A stretch of DNA of 64,000 nucleotides from Rhodocyclaceae bacterium (GTDB lineage: Bacteria; Pseudomonadota; Gammaproteobacteria; Burkholderiales; Rhodocyclaceae). Made by a program: the position numbers and the translations under genes. Numbering within the stretch: position 1 is the stretch's first letter; the number at the start of each line of letters is the position of its first letter. Under the pieces are notes generated by a model. The model was not told where the DNA came from and made no database searches. It saw nothing but the letters and a program-made list of their open reading frames with translations. Positions 35,349 through 44,253 of this stretch are shown one piece after another. The stretch lies in assembly GCA_006218025.1 (NCBI GenBank), contig VBWA01000010.1, positions 1 to 64,000 of the forward strand, in the 5' to 3' direction.

Positions 35349-36795
35349 GACTTTCTCCTAGGGGTAGCGCGACCCGGAATTGCGTCAGTCCGTCCCGGCT
35401 CTCGGCCGCGATCTGGCCACCCAACTGGGTGACGATCTGATAGGTAACCCACAGTCCGAGGCCGTGCCCCTCCTCGTTGCCGCTCACGAAAGGCTCGAAC
35501 AGGTGATTCATGAGATCGGCGGCAATCGCGTTGCCGGCATTCGTCGTCTGGATTCGTAGCTGCCCTTCCGCAACATGCACCGTGCAAATCACCTTGGCGG
35601 ATGCTGGCGATGCGTGGACCGCATTGAGCAGAAGATTCAGCAGGATCTGGCGCACCAGTGTGGCCGGCAGCGCAACCGACTCGGTCAAAGCGCATTCGAC
35701 GTCTATTTCAACGGCCTCCTGGTGGGCTTCGCCGGCTAGCAGCAGCCGTACATCCTCCAGATCATGCGGCGCAAAGTCGCGTCCCTTGATCTTCGCGTCC
35801 ACCAGCATGGCACTTACCGTATCGCGGATCTGGGTCAAGCCACGCTCCAGAATGGCCACGGTCTTTCCGGCACGTTCGTCGTCTTCATGGCGACGCTTGA
35901 AATTCGCCAGGGCGACCAACATGCCGCCCAGCGGATTGTTGATCTCGTGAGCAATGCCGGCCGACAATCGGCCGATCGCCGCAAGCCGCTCAGAGCGGAT
36001 CATTTCTTCCTCCAGCAGCGTTTTCTCGTGCAATGACTTGACCATTACGCCGTAGGAATCGAACAAGCGGCCGAGCTCGTCGTCGTAGGGGTAGGTGCCG
36101 GGCGGCGGCGCCAGCAGCTCGCCCCGCGCCACGTCGCCCGTGCTGCGGGCGAGTGCGATCAGGGGAGCCGCGGTGCGCTGTCCCCAGTACCAGTTGATCG
36201 GCAGCAGCACCGCCAGCACCAGCAGGCCGATGCCGGCGCCGCGCCAGGCGCCGGCGCGAAAACGCGGCAGAAAGACTTCCTTGGAATAAACGATGACCAG
36301 CGTGCCCAGGCGTGCGCCCTCTTCGGCGACCGGGACGGCCGCGTAGAACCGCCGCGCACCGGCGAAATCGATGATGGGCGCGTCCGGTCCCGGTTTGGCG
36401 ACAATCAGTTCGGCGAGGCGGGCGAACTCGTCGTCGAGCTTGCGAATGTCAGTCAGCATCGGCACGGATTTCGGATGGCTGGAGACGAAGACCCGCTGCT
36501 GCTGATCCAGTGCCAGGATCATCTCCGGCTGAACCAGCTTGTCGTCTGATTGTTCATGAAGCGGCGCCCGGATGATGGCGAAGGCTTGCCATACCTCCTC
36601 CTGGATCATGGCGGAGAAAAGTGTCTTCGCCAGAGTGCGGCCAAGACTGGCCGAACTGCTCACCAGGTCGCTGCGCAAGTCATCGTAGGACTGCACGATC
36701 AGCGCAGTCGAGACGGCCAGCGTGGCGGTGATGATCAGCAAGCTGCCCCAAAGGGGAATCTTGTAGCGAAAGCTGAGGTTGAACAGGGATTTCAT
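35341..36795 (-). CDS. Membrane sensor histidine kinase
   Basis: A 484-residue kinase. Two membrane segments (about residues 15-38 and 190-210) frame a periplasmic sensor domain. A HAMP-like linker, a HisKA segment (RLSAGIAHEINNPLGG, His near 282) and an ATPase domain follow (QILLNLLLNAVHA; GHGLGLWVTYQIV). The start MKSLFNLSF was preferred over one seven codons earlier because it gives a normal cytoplasmic end before the first helix. It probably receives its signal through the PhnD-like periplasmic protein encoded just upstream. Confidence 0.92.
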   Translation of the reverse strand: MKSLFNLSFRYKIPLWGSLLIITATLAVSTALIVQSYDDLRSDLVSSSASLGRTLAKTLFSAMIQEEVWQAFAIIRAPLHEQSDDKLVQPEMILALDQQQRVFVSSHPKSVPMLTDIRKLDDEFARLAELIVAKPGPDAPIIDFAGARRFYAAVPVAEEGARLGTLVIVYSKEVFLPRFRAGAWRGAGIGLLVLAVLLPINWYWGQRTAAPLIALARSTGDVARGELLAPPPGTYPYDDELGRLFDSYGVMVKSLHEKTLLEEEMIRSERLAAIGRLSAGIAHEINNPLGGMLVALANFKRRHEDDERAGKTVAILERGLTQIRDTVSAMLVDAKIKGRDFAPHDLEDVRLLLAGEAHQEAVEIDVECALTESVALPATLVRQILLNLLLNAVHASPASAKVICTVHVAEGQLRIQTTNAGNAIAADLMNHLFEPFVSGNEEGHGLGLWVTYQIVTQLGGQIAAESRDGLTQFRVALPLGESHA

Positions 36796-36837
36796 ACCGC
36801 CGCCGGGCCGTCCCAAGGCGGCTCAGTTGCCAAATGC

Positions 36838-36882
36838 GGCCCCCCGGTGGGGAGCAGCGAACGAAGGTGAGCGTGGGGGGCC
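36838..36882. repeat. GC-rich hairpin repeat
   Basis: GGCCCCCC (36838-36845) and GGGGGGCC (36875-36882) pair across a 29-base loop containing GGGGAGCAGCGAACGAAGG. It lies between the PhnD-like gene and the kinase. The form is like the dispersed elements common in betaproteobacterial genomes; it could also attenuate transcription between the two genes. A single copy is seen here. Confidence 0.45.
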
Positions 36883-36883
36883 C

Positions 36884-37732
36884 TCATTTCTCGCCGACCG
36901 CTCTTATCAGGCGTTCGGTTCGCTCATAGAGGCGCGTATCGCCGACGATAAAGCCGTCCAGGTTGAGCTCCTTTAATAGCGCTCTGCCTTCCTCGTCCGA
37001 AGGCATCTCCAGCAAGAGCTTTTGCATGGCGCGGAAGTCTTCATCGCCGACGGACACTCGCGCGACAAATGGCGCGAAGCCGTAATCGGCCGACTTCGTG
37101 ACGACGCGCGCGGCCCGAGTCAGCTCGGGCTTGCCGTTCGACAGGGTATCCCAGACATGGCTGCTGATCGCTCCGCCGTCGGCCAGGCCCGTGGCCACTG
37201 ACTCCAGAACTCTGCGGTGCGACCAGGCAAAGAAGGTCTTGTGAAAATATCGGGCGGGATCTTCGCCGGCCTGCTGGAGCTCGAAGCGCGGCGCGAGATA
37301 GCCGGTGTTCGAGTAGGGGTCGGTGTAGGCGAACACCTTGTCTTTCAGATCCAGGATCGATTTCGTCGTCTTGTCGCTGGACGGAACGATGAGGTAGGAC
37401 TGGTAATAAGGACGCCCGTTGTGGACCGGGACCGCGAGCAGCTTCACCTGCTTTCTGAAATGGACGTAGGGGTAATCGCAGATCCAGGCGAAATCGAGTT
37501 TCTTCAAGCGCAGCAAATCCATGGTTTCAATGTAGCGGTCGCGTCGGGTGAACTCCACGGGACGATGGAGTTTGCGCTCCATGTAGAGGCGCCACTTTTC
37601 GAGCGGTCGGTATTGGTCGTGGGGAAAGGTCGGCGTCAGGCCGATGCGGACGGGGGTAGCCCGGTCATCGGCTTCCGCTGTGGACAAAGCCAGCAAGGCC
37701 GCAAGTACCGCAAGAATTCGTGTCAGCTTCAT
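36884..37732 (-). CDS. PhnD-type periplasmic binding protein, ligand sensor
   Basis: A 282-residue exported protein (signal MKLTRILAVLAALLALSTAEA). The fold is recognised from RIGLTPTFPHDQYRPLEKW, DFAWICDYPYVHFR and VFAYTDPYSNTGYLAPRFEL, typical of PhnD/TtrS-sensor/AioX-ArxX proteins that bind oxyanions. No ABC transporter genes are nearby. Instead a membrane kinase and a sigma-54 regulator follow, the XSR arrangement known from arsenite oxidase clusters. It likely presents its ligand to the kinase. The ligand is not evident. Confidence 0.85.
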   Translation of the reverse strand: MKLTRILAVLAALLALSTAEADDRATPVRIGLTPTFPHDQYRPLEKWRLYMERKLHRPVEFTRRDRYIETMDLLRLKKLDFAWICDYPYVHFRKQVKLLAVPVHNGRPYYQSYLIVPSSDKTTKSILDLKDKVFAYTDPYSNTGYLAPRFELQQAGEDPARYFHKTFFAWSHRRVLESVATGLADGGAISSHVWDTLSNGKPELTRAARVVTKSADYGFAPFVARVSVGDEDFRAMQKLLLEMPSDEEGRALLKELNLDGFIVGDTRLYERTERLIRAVGEK

Positions 37733-37752
37733 AAGTGACCTGTTTCGATTTC

Positions 37753-37788
37753 GTAACCGATTTTGGCTCTATTCCGGCAACTGGTTAC
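37753..37788. promoter_or_regulatory. Candidate activator site: inverted GTAACC / GGTTAC pair
   Basis: CGTAACCG at 37752-37759 and TGGTTACA at 37782-37789 are inverted. They lie about 130-165 bases before the sigma-54 promoter, the normal distance for NtrC-type enhancer sites. A second inverted pair with the same GTTAC core is at 38136-38153. Confidence 0.4.
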
Positions 37789-37917
37789 ATGGCCGTAATC
37801 ATTTGCTCTCACGGCGGTTTCGATTCGATATTCAGCGCCCCATCCATGCATGCCCGAAAAACTAACCGACCCAACAACCCTTTACCAATCATTGACTTGT
37901 ACCAACCGTGCAGATGG

Positions 37918-37933
37918 TGGCGCGAATAGTGCA
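37918..37933 (+). promoter_or_regulatory. Sigma-54 promoter of the Ttr-like operon
   Basis: TGGCGCGAATAGTGCA has GG at -24 and GC at -12 with the required spacing and differs from the consensus TGGCACG-N4-TTGCA at two positions. The start of transcription would be near 37945, leaving a leader of about 275 bases. The adjacent regulator is of the sigma-54 type. The intergenic region 37733-38218 holds no gene that I can see. Confidence 0.65.
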
Positions 37934-38135
37934 ACGCAGTATGCAAGAAACAACGGTTTGAATCACAGGTAGTCATCAACGTATGCAAACAACATGCCAA
38001 AAACAATTCCTCCGACACCTCCCGGTGCCGCTTCTTCCATGTCTCGCTATCAGAACAGGGAAGCCGCAAAACCGGGTCCGAAGGAAGGCTGCGGGCAACC
38101 AGGAAGGCGATTTCTTGATCGTGCCCGGCTCGCGA

Positions 38136-38153
38136 TGTTACGGGGAAGTAACA
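38136..38153. promoter_or_regulatory. Inverted repeat TGTTAC-N6-GTAACA in the leader
   Basis: Perfect 6-base arms with spacer GGGGAA. It shares the GTTAC core with the upstream pair and lies 66 bases before the ATG of the molybdoenzyme gene. It may be a further regulator site or a short hairpin in the leader. Confidence 0.35.
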
Positions 38154-38218
38154 GATTCTGAACCAGGAATTGCTGAAAAGATTGAACCCGAATTTGAATT
38201 TTCTTGGAGGAAGCAAAC

Positions 38219-41149
38219 ATGAAAGTACTTGAGAACTCCATCACCCGGCGTGACTTTCTGAAAGTCTCCGGAAGCGTTGCCGCCTGTTCGCAAATTCAGC
38301 CGGCCAGCGCCCAACAATGGCTGGCCCAGGTCGGCAAGGCCGGATCCAAGCCGGACATGGCCGGCCCGGACACCAAGATCATCCGCAGCGTCTGCCTGAT
38401 GTGCCACAGCGGTTGCGGCATCCAATGCACCATACAGAACGGCGAACTGACCAAGATCGACGGCAATCCCTACCACCCGAATTGCTACGACTATGTCTCC
38501 AAGAACGACATCGTCGAGGAAAGCGATCTCGACGGCGGGCTGACCGGCAAGGACGTCGGCACGCTGTGCGCCAAGGGACAAGCAGGCATCTATGCGCTCT
38601 ACAGCCCGGCCCGACTCAAGCATCCTATGAAGCGCGTCGGACCGCGCGGCTCCGGCAAGTGGAAGACCATTTCCTGGGAACAGGCCCTGACCGAGATCAC
38701 GGAAGGCGGGATGCTGTTCAAGGATGTACCCGGCGAGGAAACCCGCCAGGTCGAAGGTTTCAAGGCCATCCTCAACAACGACAAGCCGATCGGTCCGGAG
38801 GATTCGGATTACATGGACGAGGCGCCACCGGGAGGTTATGGACCGAAGCGCAACCAGTTTGTCTGGGCCCACGGCCGCAATGAGCAGTCGCCGCTGACGC
38901 CGCGCTTCGTCGCCGGCGCCGCAGGCGTGCCGAACATGCTCAACCACTGCGACCGCTGTGCCGGCACGTTCTACAACGTCGTCGAGCACTCGCTGAACGT
39001 GCCCCCCTACGAGATCGGCGCCTATGCCGACTACGAATACACCACCTTTCTGATCAGCGTCGGGTCGAACATCACTCACGCTGACTACCCTGGACAAACG
39101 CGGGCACGCTACCTGCAGAAATTCGCCAAGCGTACCGGCCCGGACTCGAAGGGATTCAAGCATGTCATCGTCGATCCCTGGCTGTCCCCCGCCGCGGCGA
39201 AGGCGCTGCAGTCGGGCAAGGGCGAATGGATTCCGCTGAAGCCCTCCACCGACGCCTTCTTCCTGCTCGGCATGCTGCGCTGGATGATCGACAACAAAGG
39301 CTACAAGGCCGACTTCCTGGCCTTGCCCAACGAGCAGGCAGCGAAGAAGACCGGTCGCCGCAACTGGACCGACATGACTTACCTGGTCCGCACCGCGGAG
39401 CCCAAGCTCTACCTGTCCGGCAAGGATGCCGGTCTGGGGCAGGCGGACTACGTAGTGCTGGTCAATGGCAAGCCGACGCTGTTCCACGAAGTCGATGGGC
39501 CGGCCGACCTTGATGCCGAAGTGGAAATCAAGGGCGAGAAGTTCAAGACCGTGTTCCGCATGCTGCGCGAACGCGCGCACGAAAAGACCATCGAGGAATG
39601 CGAAAAGATTTGTGACATTCCCGCCGGCACGATCGCCCGTCTGAGCAAGGAGTTTTCCAGCGCCAAGCGGCCGGTCATCGAGATGTTCCGCGGCCCGATC
39701 CAGCAGTCGAACGGCTGGTGGAACGGCCAGGCGCTGATCACCCTGAACATCCTGATGGACAGCATCGATCGCAAGGGCGGCTACATTCCCGGACACAAGG
39801 CCTACAGCGGATCCGTGGGCGGGCCGTCACGCAAGGCGGCGGGCGTTTCCATCGATCGGCACAAGGACAAGTACCAGGGCAAGAAGGCAACCTCGACGCG
39901 GCCATGGTATCCGCTGGCGGTGCGCACGGTGACCAGCGAGTTCTTCTCCTCGGTCAAGCAGGGCTACCCGTACAAAATCAAGGCCTACCTGAACTACTAC
40001 AACGATCCGGCCTACACCACGCCGTTCAACCAGTCGGTCATCGAGGCAATGCTCGACGTGAAGGCCATACCGCTCACGGTCAGCATCGACGCCTACATGG
40101 GCGAGACCACGCTGCTGTGCGACTACGTTCTGCCCGATACCGAGTACCTGGAGCGTTTCGGCGGCTTCAAGACCTATCCGCCGGTGAAGACCCAGGTCCA
40201 GGGCTTGCGCCAGCCGGTCATCGGCACCCTCGATCCGAAGACCAAGAGCTATCGCGGCATCCACCCGGATGTGCAGACGGCGGACGACACCCTGATCCAG
40301 CTCGCCATTCGCTGCGGCCTGCCGGGCTTCGGCAAGGACGGCGGTGGTCCGGGCAAGGATCTCTTCACCTCCTGGCAGTTCTGGAACGAGTACTACAAGA
40401 ACGGCGACTTCAAGGGCGAACCGGGGCTGGATCCGGACAGCCGACTGGTCAAGCTTGGCGGCAAGTTCGAGAACCCGGGCAAACAGTATGACGCCAAAGG
40501 CGAATACACGCGCTTCCCCGGCGGACGCCAGGTGCGCGGCATGTATGTCTACGCAGCCAACGTGGCGGCCAACAAGAACAGCATGACCGGTAAATACTAT
40601 GACGGTCTGCCGCAGTACCGGATGATCATCGATTGCAAGGAGAACGAGCTCGATCCGGCCATCTGGAAGGAATACCCGTTCCAGTTGCACACCCACAAGG
40701 ATGCCTGGCACACGCAGACCCGCACCATGAACAACCTGTGGCTGGCCGCGATCAAACCGCAGAACTTCGCGGAAATCAACCCGGTCGATGCGCAGAAAAT
40801 GGGCGTCGTGACCGGCGACTGGGTCAAGGTCAAGTCGCCTTCCAGTACGCACATCTCCTACGTTGAAACATCGATGGGCGATGGCTGGTACAAGATGCAG
40901 GTTCGCGTCACCAGCCGCATCCGTCCCGGCGTGTTCTCGGTGAGCAATTCCTACGGACGCTGGGGCGCCGGCGGCAAGGCCTGGGCAGCGGACGGCAAGC
41001 CGCAGTTCTACGACAAGCGCATCGCCGCAGGCTTCAGCGTCAACCCGCTCTATATGGCCGATCCGGTCCTGAAAGACCGGGGAATGCTCGATCCTGTAGG
41101 CGGCGGTACCCAGAGCTACGGCACGCCCCTTCGCGTAGAAAAAGTCTAA
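38219..41149 (+). CDS. Periplasmic molybdoenzyme catalytic subunit, tetrathionate/arsenate/arsenite (Ttr/Arr/Arx)-like
   Basis: A 976-residue DMSO-reductase-superfamily protein with a Tat signal (ITRRDFLKVSGSVAAC). The FeS site is CLMCHSGCGIQC with a later GTLCAKG. A Cys-rich segment HCDRCAGTFYN probably includes the Mo or W ligand, which in Ttr/Psr/Arr enzymes is Cys. The length fits TtrA-type enzymes. XSR-type regulators facing the operon recall arx loci, whereas a tetrathionate or selenium substrate would fit the length; the substrate is undecided. ATG 38219 is used, 8 bases after GGAGG; a TTG five codons earlier is unlikely. Subunit B follows after 10 bases; no NrfD-type anchor is present. 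Confidence 0.82.
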   Translation: MKVLENSITRRDFLKVSGSVAACSQIQPASAQQWLAQVGKAGSKPDMAGPDTKIIRSVCLMCHSGCGIQCTIQNGELTKIDGNPYHPNCYDYVSKNDIVEESDLDGGLTGKDVGTLCAKGQAGIYALYSPARLKHPMKRVGPRGSGKWKTISWEQALTEITEGGMLFKDVPGEETRQVEGFKAILNNDKPIGPEDSDYMDEAPPGGYGPKRNQFVWAHGRNEQSPLTPRFVAGAAGVPNMLNHCDRCAGTFYNVVEHSLNVPPYEIGAYADYEYTTFLISVGSNITHADYPGQTRARYLQKFAKRTGPDSKGFKHVIVDPWLSPAAAKALQSGKGEWIPLKPSTDAFFLLGMLRWMIDNKGYKADFLALPNEQAAKKTGRRNWTDMTYLVRTAEPKLYLSGKDAGLGQADYVVLVNGKPTLFHEVDGPADLDAEVEIKGEKFKTVFRMLRERAHEKTIEECEKICDIPAGTIARLSKEFSSAKRPVIEMFRGPIQQSNGWWNGQALITLNILMDSIDRKGGYIPGHKAYSGSVGGPSRKAAGVSIDRHKDKYQGKKATSTRPWYPLAVRTVTSEFFSSVKQGYPYKIKAYLNYYNDPAYTTPFNQSVIEAMLDVKAIPLTVSIDAYMGETTLLCDYVLPDTEYLERFGGFKTYPPVKTQVQGLRQPVIGTLDPKTKSYRGIHPDVQTADDTLIQLAIRCGLPGFGKDGGGPGKDLFTSWQFWNEYYKNGDFKGEPGLDPDSRLVKLGGKFENPGKQYDAKGEYTRFPGGRQVRGMYVYAANVAANKNSMTGKYYDGLPQYRMIIDCKENELDPAIWKEYPFQLHTHKDAWHTQTRTMNNLWLAAIKPQNFAEINPVDAQKMGVVTGDWVKVKSPSSTHISYVETSMGDGWYKMQVRVTSRIRPGVFSVSNSYGRWGAGGKAWAADGKPQFYDKRIAAGFSVNPLYMADPVLKDRGMLDPVGGGTQSYGTPLRVEKV

Positions 41150-41159
41150 GGAGAACAAC

Positions 41160-41783
41160 ATGTCCGAATACAGCCCTATCGTTCCGCGCGAAGCCATCGA
41201 CCGCTCCTTCGCCAAGCAGGGTCCCAAGCAATACACGCTGTGGGTCGACATCGAGCATTGCATCGGCTGCAATGCCTGCACCATCGCTTGCAAGGCGGAG
41301 AACAACACGCCGGTCGGCGTGGACTACAACCGCGTCATCGAAATCGAGGAAGGCGATTTCCGCGATGCCAGCAAGACGCCGAACGTCGGCGTCACCTTCG
41401 TCCCCATGCCCTGCATGCACTGCGGACAGCCGGCCTGCCTGGCGGCCTGCCCGGTGGGCGCCATCACCAAGCGCAAGGAAGACGGCATCGTCCTCATCAA
41501 CAAGGACAAATGCATCGGCTGTCGCTACTGCGCCTGGGCCTGTCCCTACGGTGCGCCGCAGTTCAATGCCGAAGCGAAGATCATGGAGAAATGCACCCTC
41601 TGTGTTCATCGCACCGACAAGGGCCTGCTGCCTGCGTGCGTCACCACCTGTCCGGCCAAGGTTCGCTTCTTCGGCGAACTGAACGAACTGACCATGGTCA
41701 TGCGGGAAAGGCGTGCAAAGGGCGTCAGCATCAACGTTGGCGGCGTCGACACCAAACCCAGCGTGCAGTACACGTCCAAGTAA
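41160..41783 (+). CDS. Molybdoenzyme iron-sulfur subunit (four clusters)
   Basis: A 207-residue subunit with [38 protein letters not shown] and CTLC followed by CVTTCP. All four groups have full cysteine sets, so four [4Fe-4S] clusters are expected. It has no signal peptide and probably crosses the membrane with the Tat-targeted catalytic subunit. AAGGAG sits before the ATG. Confidence 0.9.
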   Translation: MSEYSPIVPREAIDRSFAKQGPKQYTLWVDIEHCIGCNACTIACKAENNTPVGVDYNRVIEIEEGDFRDASKTPNVGVTFVPMPCMHCGQPACLAACPVGAITKRKEDGIVLINKDKCIGCRYCAWACPYGAPQFNAEAKIMEKCTLCVHRTDKGLLPACVTTCPAKVRFFGELNELTMVMRERRAKGVSINVGGVDTKPSVQYTSK

Positions 41784-41807
41784 CGAAATGCATCGGTATC
41801 CGCGACC

Positions 41808-42971
41808 ATGAACACGCTGATCGAGATCGGGCTGCAAGTACCGGTGAAGCTGGACAGCACGCTATGTTCCCGCTTCCGCAGCACGAAGTCGGAATGTGCG
41901 GCGTGTGCTGCGGTATGTCCGGCTCCCGGTGCCGTTCGTCTGGGCGACGGGGGCGCCGAAATCAACGCCGCGTGCGTTGCTTGCGGTGCCTGCGTCTCGG
42001 CTTGCCCGAACGGCGCCATCCGGTTGCTGGAGGACGATCAAGGTGTGGCGGAACGCATTTCACAGAAAGTCCACGCGGGTGAAGCATTCCGGTTTGCCTG
42101 CAATCGGGCAGAAGGCCGTGCCGACATGGTGCTGCCCTGTCTTTCCCGCTTGACCGAGGCGCTGGTGCTGGAGCCGATCCGGCGCGGGGCGCAGCGGGTC
42201 GAGTTGTGCGCGCCGGATTGTTCCGGCTGCGGCCTGAAGAAGGCGGCGCAGCAATGGGAGCGGACGTTGGCATTCTCGCAGGCACTTTGCGAGTCGGCCG
42301 GCCTGGGTGTGGCGCGGGTATCGAGTACGCGAGTATCGGTTGGCGATGCGCAGGAGATCCGCCTGCCGGCCAGAACGCCCAATTCAAGACGCAGGCTTTT
42401 CGGGGCCATCGCCGAACGCTGGAAAGCCAGCGGCGACGCACCCCTTGGAGTTGAGGCCGTCGAGGAAGTGGAACCGGAACCGTTCCGCGAAATCGTAAAG
42501 CGCCACTCGGAGAATTCAAAGCGGACAGATCTGCTGCGGGTGCTGGATGCGCTGCCCGGCCTGAAGGTGACTCCGAAAGAAATCTCGACGGCGGGCATTC
42601 CCCTCGCGCAACTGGAGGTCGACCAGCGTTGCGTCGGTTGCAATGTCTGCGAAACCCTGTGTCCCACCGGCGCGCTCACGCATCGCGAGGAAGGCGGCAA
42701 CTACGCGCTGGATTTCGATGCCGCACAGTGCACCGGCTGTCGGGTATGCGAACTGGCCTGCTATCACCAGGCCCTGCATGTCCGGGAGACGGTCGACCTT
42801 TCGCTGTTGTTCCAACGTAGTCGCATCACGCTCATATCGGCCAGGTTGGCGAAGTGCCAAGGCTGCGGCGAACGCATTCTGGGGGCTGCATCGAACTTTT
42901 GCCCGGCGTGCCAGGTCAGCGGCGACCGCCGCGATTCCGTGGCGCGGCTTTTTTTCAGTGGAGGAAACTAG
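41808..42971 (+). CDS. Multi-cluster ferredoxin-like protein of unknown role
   Basis: A 387-residue cytoplasmic protein with ferredoxin motifs at both ends. At the N-terminus are CAACAAVCP and CVACGACVSACP. Near the C-terminus are CVGCNVCETLCP and CTGCRVCELACYHQ, then zinc-ribbon-like pairs CQGCG and CPAC. The middle (about 90-250) has further Cys (CAPDCSGCGLKKAA) and no known fold that I recognise. It lies between the FeS subunit and the TorD-type gene. It may feed electrons or clusters to the enzyme during assembly, or be a subunit facing the cytoplasm; neither is shown. Confidence 0.7.
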   Translation: MNTLIEIGLQVPVKLDSTLCSRFRSTKSECAACAAVCPAPGAVRLGDGGAEINAACVACGACVSACPNGAIRLLEDDQGVAERISQKVHAGEAFRFACNRAEGRADMVLPCLSRLTEALVLEPIRRGAQRVELCAPDCSGCGLKKAAQQWERTLAFSQALCESAGLGVARVSSTRVSVGDAQEIRLPARTPNSRRRLFGAIAERWKASGDAPLGVEAVEEVEPEPFREIVKRHSENSKRTDLLRVLDALPGLKVTPKEISTAGIPLAQLEVDQRCVGCNVCETLCPTGALTHREEGGNYALDFDAAQCTGCRVCELACYHQALHVRETVDLSLLFQRSRITLISARLAKCQGCGERILGAASNFCPACQVSGDRRDSVARLFFSGGN

Positions 42972-42972
42972 A

Positions 42973-43665
42973 GTGATCAATTCCGGCGAAATGCAAATCG
43001 TTGCCAGCGGTCGGGCGAAGACTTACGCCTTGCTGGCGGCACTGTTTTCGGCGCCGCCATCGGAGGAGTTGGCTGTCATGATCCGCAAAGGCGGACTGGC
43101 GCCGGAAGGCAACGTTCCGTTGAAGCAGGCGGTCGAGGCCCTGACCAAAGCCTTCCGGCTGCTGGAATCCGCCGGGCCTTCCGCCGCCGATGTCATCGCC
43201 GAACATACGAGGTTGTTTACCCTGCCTTCCGGCGTTGTTCCGCACGAGTCCTACTACGCGGACAAGAACCAGCGCGTCGGCGGTCATGTGACGGCCGCGG
43301 TCAAGCTCTACTACGACAACGCTGCAGCCCAGTTGACCGGTGCCTGCCTGGAACTTCCGGACCACATCGGCGTGGAACTGGAATTCATGCAGTTCCTGTG
43401 TGACATCGAAAAGCAATTCTGGAATGGGCCCGACGGCGATGGACTGCTACGGTGCCTGGAGTTCCAGAACGGCTTTCTCTCCGAGCATCTGCTGTGCTGG
43501 CATCGTGAACTGTGCGAGAAGATTCTCAATGAGACCGGTCTCGAAATCTATCGGGCACTGGCCACCCTCACCCTCGAATTCCTGGAGGCCGAGCGCCTGT
43601 TCGTGCCGGTGTTGGCTCAGGGAATTCATTCCGAATGGAGGACACCATGCGCATCCGAATCCTGA
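42973..43665 (+). CDS. TorD/DmsD-family molybdoenzyme chaperone
   Basis: A 230-residue all-helical protein. The family segments LPSGVVPHESYYADKNQRVGG and PDHIGVELEFMQFLCDIE are typical of TorD-like chaperones, which hold the Tat signal of the apo-enzyme until cofactor is inserted. The start is GTG at 42973, 8 bases after GGAGG, next to the preceding stop; an ATG six codons later is possible. It overlaps the start of the following cytochrome gene by 19 bases. Confidence 0.87.
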   Translation: MINSGEMQIVASGRAKTYALLAALFSAPPSEELAVMIRKGGLAPEGNVPLKQAVEALTKAFRLLESAGPSAADVIAEHTRLFTLPSGVVPHESYYADKNQRVGGHVTAAVKLYYDNAAAQLTGACLELPDHIGVELEFMQFLCDIEKQFWNGPDGDGLLRCLEFQNGFLSEHLLCWHRELCEKILNETGLEIYRALATLTLEFLEAERLFVPVLAQGIHSEWRTPCASES

Positions 43666-44219
43666 CTTCCTCTCTCCTGGCGCTGGCCGCGACGGCGACG
43701 TTTGCGTCGCAGCCGCTGGAACCCCAGACGCCGATCGACTGGCCGCCGAAGGCCGTGCCCAAGCAGGCAACCGGCAAGGTGCCGGATTTCAAGGCCAAGA
43801 ACATTCTTTGCCTCGACTGTCACAAGGAAATCCTGACGGTCAAGACGGCGCGCAAGAACATTCCCAATCTGCACCAGCTGCACCTCGCGTCGAAGAAGAT
43901 TGCCTACGAGGGCAAGAATCGCGATTGCCTGACTTGCCACCAGATGGTCACGCCTTCGGAGACCAAGGCCAAGAAGAAAGAGGGTTGGTTCGTCAAAGGC
44001 GACGTATATCACCCCAACGTCATGCTGAATCCGGCGGGCGTCTGGAAGAAGATGGTAGTGCGCGGCGGCGAGGGAACGCAATACGTTCCGGTCAGCGCCA
44101 TGCAGCAGGCCGACCCTCATATCTTCAAGCCAACCCTGAAGGATCTGGTCTGCGTCGAATGCCACGGCCCGGACAGCAAGATCAAGACTTTCTACGGGGC
44201 GCCGCAGGCGGCGAAATAG
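43647..44219 (+). CDS. Periplasmic triheme cytochrome c
   Basis: A 190-residue exported protein (signal MRIRILTSSLLALAATATFA) with three CxxCH sites: CLDCH, CLTCH and CVECH. Extra His residues near the sites (LHQLHL, VYHPNV) could be distal ligands. It probably carries electrons between the NapC-type dehydrogenase and the molybdoenzyme or the outer-membrane partner. GGAGG is 5 bases before the ATG. I do not recognise a narrower family. Confidence 0.85.
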   Translation: MRIRILTSSLLALAATATFASQPLEPQTPIDWPPKAVPKQATGKVPDFKAKNILCLDCHKEILTVKTARKNIPNLHQLHLASKKIAYEGKNRDCLTCHQMVTPSETKAKKKEGWFVKGDVYHPNVMLNPAGVWKKMVVRGGEGTQYVPVSAMQQADPHIFKPTLKDLVCVECHGPDSKIKTFYGAPQAAK

Positions 44220-44253
44220 CCACCGTGAAAGCGACAGCGGATCGGGCTGGATC

